Under the pieces are notes generated by a model that was given only the letters and a program-made list of their open reading frames with translations, had not been told where the DNA came from and did not search any database. Below, piece by piece: positions 9,033 through 17,968 of a stretch of 64,000 bases of DNA (position 1 is its first letter; the number at the start of each line of letters is the position of its first letter). This stretch comes from Mycobacterium sp. shizuoka-1. GTDB taxonomy: Bacteria; Actinomycetota; Actinomycetes; Mycobacteriales; Mycobacteriaceae. Made by a program: the position numbers and the translations under genes. The stretch lies in contig NZ_BEWG01000055.1 in NCBI RefSeq assembly GCF_002723835.1, positions 1 to 64,000 of the forward strand, given 5' to 3'.

Positions 9033-12000
9033 TCTGGCTCCGTCATACCAAGTGATTGCCAGCCGGCAGATGTCAGGGTGAGGGACTGGTAGGAGGACTG
9101 GGACCCTTCGCGGACGGCAGTTCGACGTTCGACGAGGCCCCTCTCGATCAGCTTGCTCACCGAGTCGTCCCAGCGGCGTTCGCTACCGCGGACGTGACGC
9201 AGCGCACCAAACTGAGGGCAGTTCAACACGCCGGCACCAAGCGGACGTCCCTCGCCCAGTGATTCACGCCCAAGCACTGCTGCCTTGAGACTGGCTTCGC
9301 CGTACGCGCCGCCACGAAATCGAGACGCCCACGCGATCGCCTGAAGAACAATAAGTTCGACATTGACCAGCAACTCGGGATCGGGCACCATCCGGTCGGG
9401 AAGAGCGGACCATGGTGCCGCCTCGCCGCTGCACACGTCGCACAGTTCGACATCTCGGCTCTTGCAATCCAAGACGGTGTCGCCGAAGTGGCTTCCGACT
9501 ACCGTTCGGCGGCAGTTAGAGTCGTTGGTCGCGTAATCGATCATTGCCTGGAGACGCCGCTTCTGCCACCACTTCCATTTAGCAGACTCACTTTCGAGCG
9601 ACTGCTGAGGCGCGACGCGCGACAGTACGCGTACGCGACGCAGTCTCTTTGAGCTGTAGAACGTGATCAGCCGGTCCAGCGACCAGTTGATGAGCTGCTG
9701 CTCGAGCTCATCCGGGTCATGGCCGTGCTCGTCCTTCAATTGCTGAAAGTCGAGCTGCACCCGGACGTTCGGCCGAGCTCGGTGCGCCTGGTAGAAGAGC
9801 TCACGGAATAGCCGGCGTTCGTCTTCATCGCTGGGATCCCTAAAGCCGACTTCGACAGTGCCTCGTGCCGAGCAGTCCAAACCCTGTTCGATGGCGTGCA
9901 CGCGTTCCAATTGGGCCAGATGCACGTTGATCTCATCATCGTCGATTCCGAGTTTGTCGGCAATGTCATCGATGTCAAAGACACGGCTGCTGCCACGTTC
10001 GGGACACTCCCACAGTGCGGCCAGGAGCTGTTGTGTAATTGCCGCGTCGGCCTTGGTTCCGTGTGCCTCGATGAGCCGGCGACGGCGTGCAAGGTCGGAG
10101 TTCGTGTACAGCAACACGCATTCACCGGAGACGTCGCGCGCACGAGCGGCGCGGCCTGCTTCTTGGGCGTACCCGTCTAGAGAGTCTGGGAGGTCGTAAT
10201 GGGCGACCCATCCGATATTCGGCTTATTGATACCCATTCCGAATGCTTTGGTGGCGACGATGATTCGTGTTGTGTCGGAATCGAAGTCCTCTTGGACCGC
10301 ATCGCGTTGTTCGGGAACCATGCCCGCGTGGTACGGCCGGGCGGCGTGGCCGGCTCGACGCAAGAGCGCGGCGATCTCTTCGGCGAGCGCGCGTTTGGAG
10401 ACGTAGATGATCCCCGACTTATCTCCGGCCCATGTCACAAAGCGTAGTAGTTCCCGGGCTCGGTCCCGCTCGTCAGCGCACTTGACCACCCGGAATCGAA
10501 GGTTGGGCCGATCGCTTGGCTCGCGGATGGCGATGGGCTCATGCATGTCCAACGCGACCGTGATGTCCTTTTCGACCTCAGGTGTGGCTGTCGCCGTAAG
10601 CCCTGCTCGTGGTGGACGGGTCTCGAAGGTGGCCACGGAAGCGGGAACCTGGCGAAACTCCGGTCGGAAATCATGCCCCCACACTGAAATGCAGTGCGCC
10701 TCGTCAACGACGACGCGGTTGAGCTGCTGGCGCCCTAATGCACCCCTTAGCACCGGATCTCGGGCTAGTCGTTCTGGAGAGACGTAGAGCAGCCGCACTT
10801 GGCCATTCGCCGTGTCGCGCAGTATTTCGGTTTGCAAGACCCGTGATGTTGTGCCTGTGATGCCTTGAACGGGTCTGATACCGCGCCGGCCACGCAAGTC
10901 GTTGACCTGATCCTTGATCAAGGCGATCAAGGGGGACACGACGACGGTAGCCCGTGCTTCGGGGGCGAGTAGCGCGGGAAGTTGGAAACACAGCGACTTA
11001 CCGAAGCCGGTAGGTAGCACGGCTACGACGTCTCTTCCTTCGATGATCGCCCGCATTACTTCAAGTTGTTTGGGCTGTAGTTTGGTGATCCCAAACAACT
11101 TCTCTGCGGCCTCGGTGAGTTTCGCGGTGGGATCTTCGCCTTCGACGAGCCTGAGGCTTTCAAGAAGTTGGGTGACGTCATCACGGCCAAAGGAGATGGC
11201 GTCGGAGAGGTCGGGTGGTGTGCCCGTGACGAACTCGATGGCGCGGGTCCACGCGTCATCCCGGTCGATGGCTTCGTGGATGGTGGGCTCCGGCAGCGAT
11301 TCGAGGATCACTCGTTGAGCCAGAGTCGGTGAGTGCAGGCGACGGTCACACACAAAAGCTGCGCCTCTGTCCTTCTCAGAACGAATGAGTCGACCAAACC
11401 CTTGGGTGAAGAGCATGGCCGTCATCGGAAGGACGTATTCACGGAACGGGTCCCCACCGCGCTCCGCTATGGCGCGCTGGCGAGCAGACACCAGGGGGTC
11501 ATCCGGATGGGGATAGGGCGGCTTCTCAAGGAACAGATACGAGAGTGTGTCGCCGGGTGCGTCAAAGCCTTCCCAATACGACTTGAGGCCATAGAGCACA
11601 GTGCCGGGTTCTGTTCGGAAACGGTGGGCGATCTGCGCGCGGCCTAACTCACCTTGGACCAGCAACTCGACCCCGCGGTCGGCGAGTTCGACCGACTTCG
11701 TTCGAACACCGTGTGCGACGGCCTCCATACGTTTTCGGGCGGCAAAGAGCGTCAGCGTCTTCCCGCCGGATAACGACAGGAATCCAGCTTGGTCGGCAGC
11801 CATTTCCTCGCAGAACTCACGCTCGTTGATCGGCACGGGTACGGGTAGGTGGTTGGTAAGCACCACGATCGACTGGTTCTGGTAGTCGAACGGGGAGGCG
11901 AGACGCAGTGCTCGAAATGCCTCACCGTCGGCGTCGGGACTGATCTGGATACCGAGCCGGGAGGCGAGGTAGTCGAAGTGGCGCTCCACCGTTAGCGTCG

Positions 12001-14266
12001 CTGAGCAAAGGACGGTGGAGTGGGTGCGATCGACCACCTGTTGCTTGAACTCAGGGAAGACGTGGATGGGCAGACGCTCGAACGTCCATACTGCTGGGTC
12101 GTCTTCTTCGGCGGCGAGGCGGTAGACCCAGAGGTGACTATCGGGGAGTTCACCAACCGCCTCCAGAAGAGCGATGGCGTTGTCGAGGCGTTCGGAGAAC
12201 CCGCGGAGTCGCTGCTTCGCCGAGGAGAGTTTCTTCATCTCCGCCAGTGAACTTCGAAGGACGGTAACCGCTTTGGCGAGCTGAATAAGCCAATAACGGA
12301 CGCTCGACGCAGCTTGGCGCAAAGCCCGGAACTCCGGGCGGTTGTTGACCACTCCCGCCTGCAGGACCACGGCGTCGGCTTTACCCGCGTACTCATGGAG
12401 ATAGGTGTCGATTGCCTCGGACAGTTCCTTACCGGTCGATCGCACTTGGGTAGATGCTGTCGCGATCGACTCCATGGCGTCGCCGACGGCCTGGTCGCCT
12501 TTGGTCTTGGTGCGGATGTCTCGCATCAGCCGGGACCGGTTCGCGAGGCTGTTGACAAGAATCTCCAGCTCGAGCGCGTCGACGCGTTCGGTCCAGGCAG
12601 CTGTCAACGAGTCCTCGAGTGCATGAGCCTCATCGAAGACCAGGTCGGCCCTACCTTCGGCCAGCACATCACCAGGAGCTCGAGAGCCCTGCTGTTCGAG
12701 TTTGATCCAGCTGGCGATCAGTGCGTGATTGACAGATACCACGCCGGGCTTCTTCTCAAGGTTCACCAGCTGCTGCATCAGCGGACACACGGTGGCCCAC
12801 AGGCAGTTTCGTCGGTCACACCCGCCTGAATTCGTACGCAGGCGCGCGCGGGTTCTGGCGTAGTGGGCATCGGAGCTACTTATCGCGTAGTCGGTGACGT
12901 CATCCCATGTTCCCGACGACGACGTTGCCAACGTTCGAGCAGCAACAGCCAGAGCCAGCCCGGAAGCGTCCTTGTCGGTCAGGACGCCTTCAAGCTCCCT
13001 CGCGCACACATAATTGCCAACTCCCTGGATCTGTCGGAAAGGCGCGCGCAGTAGGCCGTCTTCATGGAGCCGGGCGGCGTCGGCACGAAGTTGGTTTTGA
13101 AGCGCCTTTGTCGCGGTTGCCACGAGGACCGGTCGGCCTGCTTGCGATGCGCGGCCGAGGGCAGGCAACAGGTAGGCGAGGGACTTACCGGTTCCCGTTG
13201 GTGCTTCCACGGCCAGACGACCACCGCCGTCAAAGACCTGTGCGACGGCGTGCGCCATTTCCTGCTGGGCAGGTCGGGGCAGCAGGTGGCGTTGCTGATG
13301 CAAAACAGGAAAGTCATCACGTACCGCCGACCACGCGTCAGGAGCTGGCGAGCCGGTGGCCTCGAGTAGCGGATCGGCAGGGCGGTCGAGCGTCGACAGG
13401 TCAGGCACTTCGGTCAACTGGGGTAGGAGCTTGGCGAGGCTATGGCCGGTCGTTTCGAGTGCAGCGATCGCGAGATTCCAGCTGGGCTCACTCAGGTCTA
13501 CTGAGGCAAGCAGTTCTCGCACGACTGCGGCGGTCGCGACGGCATCCGGGAGGGCTCGGTGAGGATTGTCGTGGCTGATCTTGTGTGCCATCACGAGGTC
13601 GGCGAGCTGGCGGTTGGGCATCGCGACATCGACCAGTAACGACAGCTGCATGCTGTCGGCAACGGGAGGGAATCTGACCGCCTCGACGCCGGCACGTTCA
13701 GCTGCCTTTAGGAGAAACGGAAGATCGAAGTCGAGGAGGTTGTGGCCGATCACGAGGTCAACGTCTTCCAGGTGAGCCTGCAGCACCCGCAGTGCCTGGT
13801 CGAATGAGACGACGTCGTCGGTGGCCGGCGTCGGTCGCTCAATACCGTCGGGTAGGTCGACTGCGAGGTCGACCAACGGCGTGCCGTCGAGGCGCACGAC
13901 GGCAATTTCGGTGACGAAGTCTTTTGTGCGGTTCAGACCGGTGGTTTCCAGGTCGAGCACGGCCACGCGGTCCATTCGTACGCGCTCGGGTCCGGGGCGA
14001 TACCACTCCGCAGTGTCTGAATCCTCTTCGTCGGGCTCCGCCGGTGCCTCGCGATCGGTAGTCGCGATGGAAAGGCGGCCATTGGCGGAAACTGCGAATC
14101 GATGGGGAAAACGATCGGGGAGCTGGAGGAGCCGTTCGATGGCGAGTACGAATTGGTCTGACCGCAGCCGGTCGCGAAGTTCCATCGCCGTGAGCGGGCC
14201 GTGCTCGGCCAGGATGCGGTGCGCAGCTTCCGCAGCCGGAGGCAGAGGGCGGTTCTCGGTGCTCAT
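9029..14266 (-). CDS. DnaQ exonuclease - DinG helicase - RecQ helicase fusion (1745 aa)
   Basis: Three complete enzyme modules lie in one open frame. Residues 100-255 are a DEDDh 3'-5' exonuclease: DLET at 105-108, IGHNLLDFD near 173, and HRALPDA at 236-242. Residues 330-1000 are a DinG/XPD-type helicase: PTGTGKS at 356-362, the four iron-sulfur cysteines C421, C483, C488 and C494, DEAH at 545-548, and QGFGRLIRS at 955-963. Residues 1055 onward are a RecQ helicase: PTGFGKS at 1085-1091, DEAHCISVWGHDFRPE from 1188, and a cysteine-rich RecQ zinc region near 1600 followed by a winged-helix-like tail. DnaQ-DinG fusions are known in Firmicutes; adding RecQ is unusual. The stop overlaps the next gene's start (ATGA). 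Confidence 0.9.
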   Translation of the reverse strand: MSTENRPLPPAAEAAHRILAEHGPLTAMELRDRLRSDQFVLAIERLLQLPDRFPHRFAVSANGRLSIATTDREAPAEPDEEDSDTAEWYRPGPERVRMDRVAVLDLETTGLNRTKDFVTEIAVVRLDGTPLVDLAVDLPDGIERPTPATDDVVSFDQALRVLQAHLEDVDLVIGHNLLDFDLPFLLKAAERAGVEAVRFPPVADSMQLSLLVDVAMPNRQLADLVMAHKISHDNPHRALPDAVATAAVVRELLASVDLSEPSWNLAIAALETTGHSLAKLLPQLTEVPDLSTLDRPADPLLEATGSPAPDAWSAVRDDFPVLHQQRHLLPRPAQQEMAHAVAQVFDGGGRLAVEAPTGTGKSLAYLLPALGRASQAGRPVLVATATKALQNQLRADAARLHEDGLLRAPFRQIQGVGNYVCARELEGVLTDKDASGLALAVAARTLATSSSGTWDDVTDYAISSSDAHYARTRARLRTNSGGCDRRNCLWATVCPLMQQLVNLEKKPGVVSVNHALIASWIKLEQQGSRAPGDVLAEGRADLVFDEAHALEDSLTAAWTERVDALELEILVNSLANRSRLMRDIRTKTKGDQAVGDAMESIATASTQVRSTGKELSEAIDTYLHEYAGKADAVVLQAGVVNNRPEFRALRQAASSVRYWLIQLAKAVTVLRSSLAEMKKLSSAKQRLRGFSERLDNAIALLEAVGELPDSHLWVYRLAAEEDDPAVWTFERLPIHVFPEFKQQVVDRTHSTVLCSATLTVERHFDYLASRLGIQISPDADGEAFRALRLASPFDYQNQSIVVLTNHLPVPVPINEREFCEEMAADQAGFLSLSGGKTLTLFAARKRMEAVAHGVRTKSVELADRGVELLVQGELGRAQIAHRFRTEPGTVLYGLKSYWEGFDAPGDTLSYLFLEKPPYPHPDDPLVSARQRAIAERGGDPFREYVLPMTAMLFTQGFGRLIRSEKDRGAAFVCDRRLHSPTLAQRVILESLPEPTIHEAIDRDDAWTRAIEFVTGTPPDLSDAISFGRDDVTQLLESLRLVEGEDPTAKLTEAAEKLFGITKLQPKQLEVMRAIIEGRDVVAVLPTGFGKSLCFQLPALLAPEARATVVVSPLIALIKDQVNDLRGRRGIRPVQGITGTTSRVLQTEILRDTANGQVRLLYVSPERLARDPVLRGALGRQQLNRVVVDEAHCISVWGHDFRPEFRQVPASVATFETRPPRAGLTATATPEVEKDITVALDMHEPIAIREPSDRPNLRFRVVKCADERDRARELLRFVTWAGDKSGIIYVSKRALAEEIAALLRRAGHAARPYHAGMVPEQRDAVQEDFDSDTTRIIVATKAFGMGINKPNIGWVAHYDLPDSLDGYAQEAGRAARARDVSGECVLLYTNSDLARRRRLIEAHGTKADAAITQQLLAALWECPERGSSRVFDIDDIADKLGIDDDEINVHLAQLERVHAIEQGLDCSARGTVEVGFRDPSDEDERRLFRELFYQAHRARPNVRVQLDFQQLKDEHGHDPDELEQQLINWSLDRLITFYSSKRLRRVRVLSRVAPQQSLESESAKWKWWQKRRLQAMIDYATNDSNCRRTVVGSHFGDTVLDCKSRDVELCDVCSGEAAPWSALPDRMVPDPELLVNVELIVLQAIAWASRFRGGAYGEASLKAAVLGRESLGEGRPLGAGVLNCPQFGALRHVRGSERRWDDSVSKLIERGLVERRTAVREGSQSSYQSLTLTSAGWQSLGMTEPE

Positions 14267-14330
14267 GGTTTGTCCGTCACTACGGAACTACGGGTGCGAT
14301 TCGAGAAGGCGTGGAGTCTGACTGGCACCG

Positions 14331-15617
14331 TCAGTTGTCTCGATCTCTGCTCGTCGACTCCTCGTTGTCGGACTCGTCTCCTGGCGGCAATGGTGATTTG
14401 GCTGGGGACTTCTCGGCAAGGTACTCACCCATCCGAATCAGTCGCTGTCCAGCTGCGCCGACGACTTTGAGTGCCGAGTCCGCGACGGCGTCGATCACGG
14501 CCTCCGCAGCGTCCAAGACGTTGGGAGTGTCTGGATTCGACCATTCCTCAATCTGGTGGCGCCGCGCTGTAGCGAAGCGATCTAGTTCGTCACGCAGGGT
14601 TGACCGATACTCAGCAAGCTCCCGCACCTTCTGAAAGCGAAATCCCTCTATGGGGGCTGGTTTTGCGAAGTCGTCCAGCAGGCTCTTCGCCTCGCGATAG
14701 AGCTTGCCGTCCTCAGCAAGCTGATGGCGGATCAGTTGGTTGAGATCGTCGATTACGCGCTGTCGATGCTGTGGTTCCTTCTCCCCAATACGGGCCAGTC
14801 GAAGGAGTTGCCAGCGATACAGCGCATCCTCCGCGACGACCAGGAGGCTCAGGGTTTCGCCGAGCTGCTTCTCCTCGACCGCAGCGCGCAACTTGGCTGC
14901 GCGCTCCTGTACAGGCCGGTTGGGTTCGAACGAGTCGAGGACTCGGCTCACGTGGTTTCTGAGTTGCTCAACAGTCACATTGAGTGCTGGTCCTAGGCCA
15001 GCCAACGCATCCCAGTCCGCATCCGGTAGCTCGCCGTGTTTGTCGAGGAAGTCCGTTGCCCGGCGGATCGACAGGTGGTTGCCGAGCACATCACCCGCAC
15101 GGGTCGCCTGGGCGATGTTGAGGACGGACTCGACTTTGCCTTCGACGCGGCGCACGGCGGTCTCGACGTCGGCGATCGCAGACTTGAGCGCCAATTGTGT
15201 CGCGATCAGTTGCACGGCAAGCATTTGTGGCGGTGCGATTGGCGTCGGTGCCCACTGCAGCTGCTGCAGGAATAGCCCGTTGTCGCCTCGTGTCATCATC
15301 CGGAAGTAGCCGTCTGTGCCTGGTATCCAATTGCCGACCCGCAAGGCGTTGACGCTGTCGGGGTGGAGCCGGACGTACTTCCCGCTATCGGCGAGGATTC
15401 CTGCCATTCCGGCCAGGAGGCCTGCGGCGTTGCCGATTGAGGACCGATTGATGCCGGTGACCTGCATTGTCCTCCCGGCGGCGTTTCGCAAACGCGACAA
15501 ATAGGCTTCGACAGCTTCGGGTTCACCGGAAACGACGAGGCCGCCGGGTTGAACCGATACCTCAACCGCATCGCTGTCCACCGGCGCCGGGAGGTTGTCG
15601 GAAGTGTCGTCTGGCAT
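14331..15617 (-). CDS. Unrecognised helical protein of the defence operon (428 aa)
   Basis: The ATG at 15617 has CAGGAG five bases upstream and opens MPDDTSDN; the longer reading to 15776 has no ribosome site and overlaps the neighbouring gene. An N-terminal acidic/strand segment (VEVSVQPGGLVVSGEPEAVEAYL) is followed by a small Gly/Ala-rich patch (GNAAGLLAGMAGILADSG) and a long, charged, mostly helical region with coiled-coil character (residues about 155-380). The C-terminus is acidic. No catalytic motif or membrane segment is evident. It sits between the DUF262-HNH gene (73-base gap) and the DnaQ-DinG-RecQ gene (64-base gap), the two widest gaps of the operon. It could be a structural or sensor subunit (guess). 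Confidence 0.75.
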   Translation of the reverse strand: MPDDTSDNLPAPVDSDAVEVSVQPGGLVVSGEPEAVEAYLSRLRNAAGRTMQVTGINRSSIGNAAGLLAGMAGILADSGKYVRLHPDSVNALRVGNWIPGTDGYFRMMTRGDNGLFLQQLQWAPTPIAPPQMLAVQLIATQLALKSAIADVETAVRRVEGKVESVLNIAQATRAGDVLGNHLSIRRATDFLDKHGELPDADWDALAGLGPALNVTVEQLRNHVSRVLDSFEPNRPVQERAAKLRAAVEEKQLGETLSLLVVAEDALYRWQLLRLARIGEKEPQHRQRVIDDLNQLIRHQLAEDGKLYREAKSLLDDFAKPAPIEGFRFQKVRELAEYRSTLRDELDRFATARRHQIEEWSNPDTPNVLDAAEAVIDAVADSALKVVGAAGQRLIRMGEYLAEKSPAKSPLPPGDESDNEESTSRDRDN

Positions 15618-15690
15618 AGCTACTCCTGGTTCTGCGATATCGACGCAAAACGACGCCGGATTCTCAAAATTGCGTCCGTCTCGAAGGTGG

Positions 15691-17955
15691 TCATGGCGTA
15701 TACCCGAACTGCTCGAGCCGCCGCCTAGCGATCTCAATCTCGTCCTCGGTGAACAACCCAGAGAACTGTGGCTCAACGACGACGGCCTCCACCGTCAGGT
15801 CTAGCCGGCCCCGTTCCCACAACTTGGCAAACCCATCAGAGACCGCTGGCGAAGCCAGTAGCTTGTGGGCTGTTTCCAGCGGACCGTACTGGGAAAGCAT
15901 GTTCACGTAGTAGGAGGCGTTGTAATCCGCCTCCGAACGGCCTCGTAAGTAGACATTCTTCATTCGATGCGCAAAGGCCGCCTCGATTTCGCTCGTCTCC
16001 GAGTCGTTGGCGTTGGCGACAGTAACTTCTTCCTGCGAGCCTGCCGCCATTGCGGCCTCGCTGTCGACGAACCGTAACAGCGCGTCTACTGAGGTGAAGA
16101 CCCGAATCTTCAACTCTTCCAAGCGGGGTAGGTCGGCATCGTCGGGATCGAGTTCGAGGACGACGGGATCCCCCAACTCCTCCTGAAGACCCTTTGGCCA
16201 GAACGCTTCAGCGACGGCAAGAACCGCACCGGTATCAGGGTCTGGAATCTCGGCGTCGACCTCTGGCTCGGCGTAGCCCCTGCGACTCAGCTCCGCGATA
16301 AGTGCTTGCACCTGTTCAGCGCGGGGGTCGTCTATCTCCTCATCGGCGACCTGCAGACGTTCCAGGATGACGTCGTCATGCGGCGCCTGCGGATTTCGCA
16401 GACTCTCGAGGAAGGATTGTGCAGATGCCGCCAGTAGTTCACGACGCGCGGCCAGAAAGTCTGAATACCGCTCCACGCGCCAAAGTTCCGGGTCAGTCGG
16501 AATCCACTGAGACTCAAGCACACCGGGATGCTTAGCCTGCACCTCTGGTAGATACTCCGCCGGATCGCGCATGCCAATCTTGATGTTGGTGTCCTGAGTG
16601 AGAAAGCAGAAGTTCGCGAGAGCGTTGATGTCGTTGCGGTCGAAGCCGTGCTCGCGCAGCAGAGCCTTTGGGAAGATGTGATGAACCTGCAGGGAAGTGA
16701 GCTTGCCGAGAAGTTCGGCTCGCAATTCGAGCCCGCTGCCGAAATCACGGGCGCCGTCGACTCTGGTCAAGAGGTACAGCAGCGGATAGAACCGTGATCC
16801 ACGCGTGGATCCGGTGAAGTCGTCCGGGGTGACGACCAGTTTTCCACCCCGGACGCGTTCTAGCGTGGAGATCAGCGCGTCGACGCCACCGCGTTCCACT
16901 GCGTCGTAGTCCTGCTGGAGAAAAGTCTCTGTTGAACCGCTGAATCGGCCCCACAGCGCGGAGTGCACGTACCAGTAAAGGACTTTGTCCCGGTGGGTGC
17001 TATCGGTGAATCCGCCGCCGTTTGTTTGAAGCAGCCGTGTGACAACGGGCGTGGCATAACGGCCCATCAGCACGCGGTCATGGTCGAGGCCAAGACGGCC
17101 GGAGGCGGCGTCGAGGAAAGTACCGACGTGGCTCACCGACTTTGCGAGCGCAGTCTCGAACTCGTTAGCGGACACCTCAGTGAGAGACGAGAACAACGCC
17201 CGGCCTGTTGCGACTGCCGTCGCGTTCCGCAATAGCCAATCCAACGAGAATTTGAATCCGACCTTCTTCCAACGGTCGAGGTTGTTTCGCAGCTCTTTTC
17301 GGGCGTCGGGCCACTCTGCGCACAGCCGGGCCAGCGCAAGGTCGCCCTTGGATAACTTCGTGCCGCCGGAGTTGACCTTATTGAAGATGTCGACGACCTC
17401 GTCGACGGTCTTCTCGGCGCCGGTGATCTTTTCGGAGTTGAAGTTGCGGTTCTCGATCTCCTTGATCCGGTTCAACCGTTCAAGGTAGGTATTGAGTACT
17501 TCGCGTTCGACATTGGGGAATGCGGTCAGGTACTCGAACGGCCCCTTCCGGAACAATTCGGTCACGTTTACCCACGTTGGGTCGCCGGCCATCTTGCTTG
17601 GTGCGTAGAACTCGAATGATTCGGTCTCGACGTTGAAGTGCAACCCGGTGAACGCGCTCTTGTCACCTTCGAAGAAGGGCGGCGGGGTTCCTCGAACAAC
17701 CCCGTACATCGATGTGACGCGCTGTTGTCCATCTAGGAGCAGCTGACGTGTGCCACCCCCACCCGATGCCCCGCGAACGGTGATGCCTTCCGACGTGGTC
17801 TCCCACACCAGCAGACCACCGACTGGGTACTGCTTGTAGAGCGACCGCATGAGGCCGCGGACCTGGTCGCGGTTCCAGACGTAGCCCCGCTGGAACTCGG
17901 GGAGAAGGACTACACCCGAATCGATTTCGTCCAGCAAGGTAGACAAGCGGGTCAC
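15691..17955 (-). CDS. DUF262 / HNH protein, GmrSD-like (754 aa)
   Basis: The GTG at 17955 is preceded by AAGGAG with six-base spacing, which decides the start; an in-frame TTG at 17982 lacks this. The N-terminal DUF262 (ParB/sulfiredoxin-like, GmrS-type) domain shows QRGYVW at 22-27, DGQQR at 75-79 and FNKVNSGGTKLS near 191. An HNH-type nuclease motif follows: VHHIFPK at 424-430 with asparagines in NALANFCFL (DUF1524-like). About 300 further acidic residues complete the protein. DUF262-DUF1524 proteins are type IV restriction enzymes of the GmrSD/BrxU kind that use NTP and cleave modified DNA. Here the gene lies inside the helicase operon, 13 bases after the UvrD-type gene. Confidence 0.85.
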   Translation of the reverse strand: MTRLSTLLDEIDSGVVLLPEFQRGYVWNRDQVRGLMRSLYKQYPVGGLLVWETTSEGITVRGASGGGGTRQLLLDGQQRVTSMYGVVRGTPPPFFEGDKSAFTGLHFNVETESFEFYAPSKMAGDPTWVNVTELFRKGPFEYLTAFPNVEREVLNTYLERLNRIKEIENRNFNSEKITGAEKTVDEVVDIFNKVNSGGTKLSKGDLALARLCAEWPDARKELRNNLDRWKKVGFKFSLDWLLRNATAVATGRALFSSLTEVSANEFETALAKSVSHVGTFLDAASGRLGLDHDRVLMGRYATPVVTRLLQTNGGGFTDSTHRDKVLYWYVHSALWGRFSGSTETFLQQDYDAVERGGVDALISTLERVRGGKLVVTPDDFTGSTRGSRFYPLLYLLTRVDGARDFGSGLELRAELLGKLTSLQVHHIFPKALLREHGFDRNDINALANFCFLTQDTNIKIGMRDPAEYLPEVQAKHPGVLESQWIPTDPELWRVERYSDFLAARRELLAASAQSFLESLRNPQAPHDDVILERLQVADEEIDDPRAEQVQALIAELSRRGYAEPEVDAEIPDPDTGAVLAVAEAFWPKGLQEELGDPVVLELDPDDADLPRLEELKIRVFTSVDALLRFVDSEAAMAAGSQEEVTVANANDSETSEIEAAFAHRMKNVYLRGRSEADYNASYYVNMLSQYGPLETAHKLLASPAVSDGFAKLWERGRLDLTVEAVVVEPQFSGLFTEDEIEIARRRLEQFGYTP

Positions 17956-17968
17956 TTGAAACTCCTTT

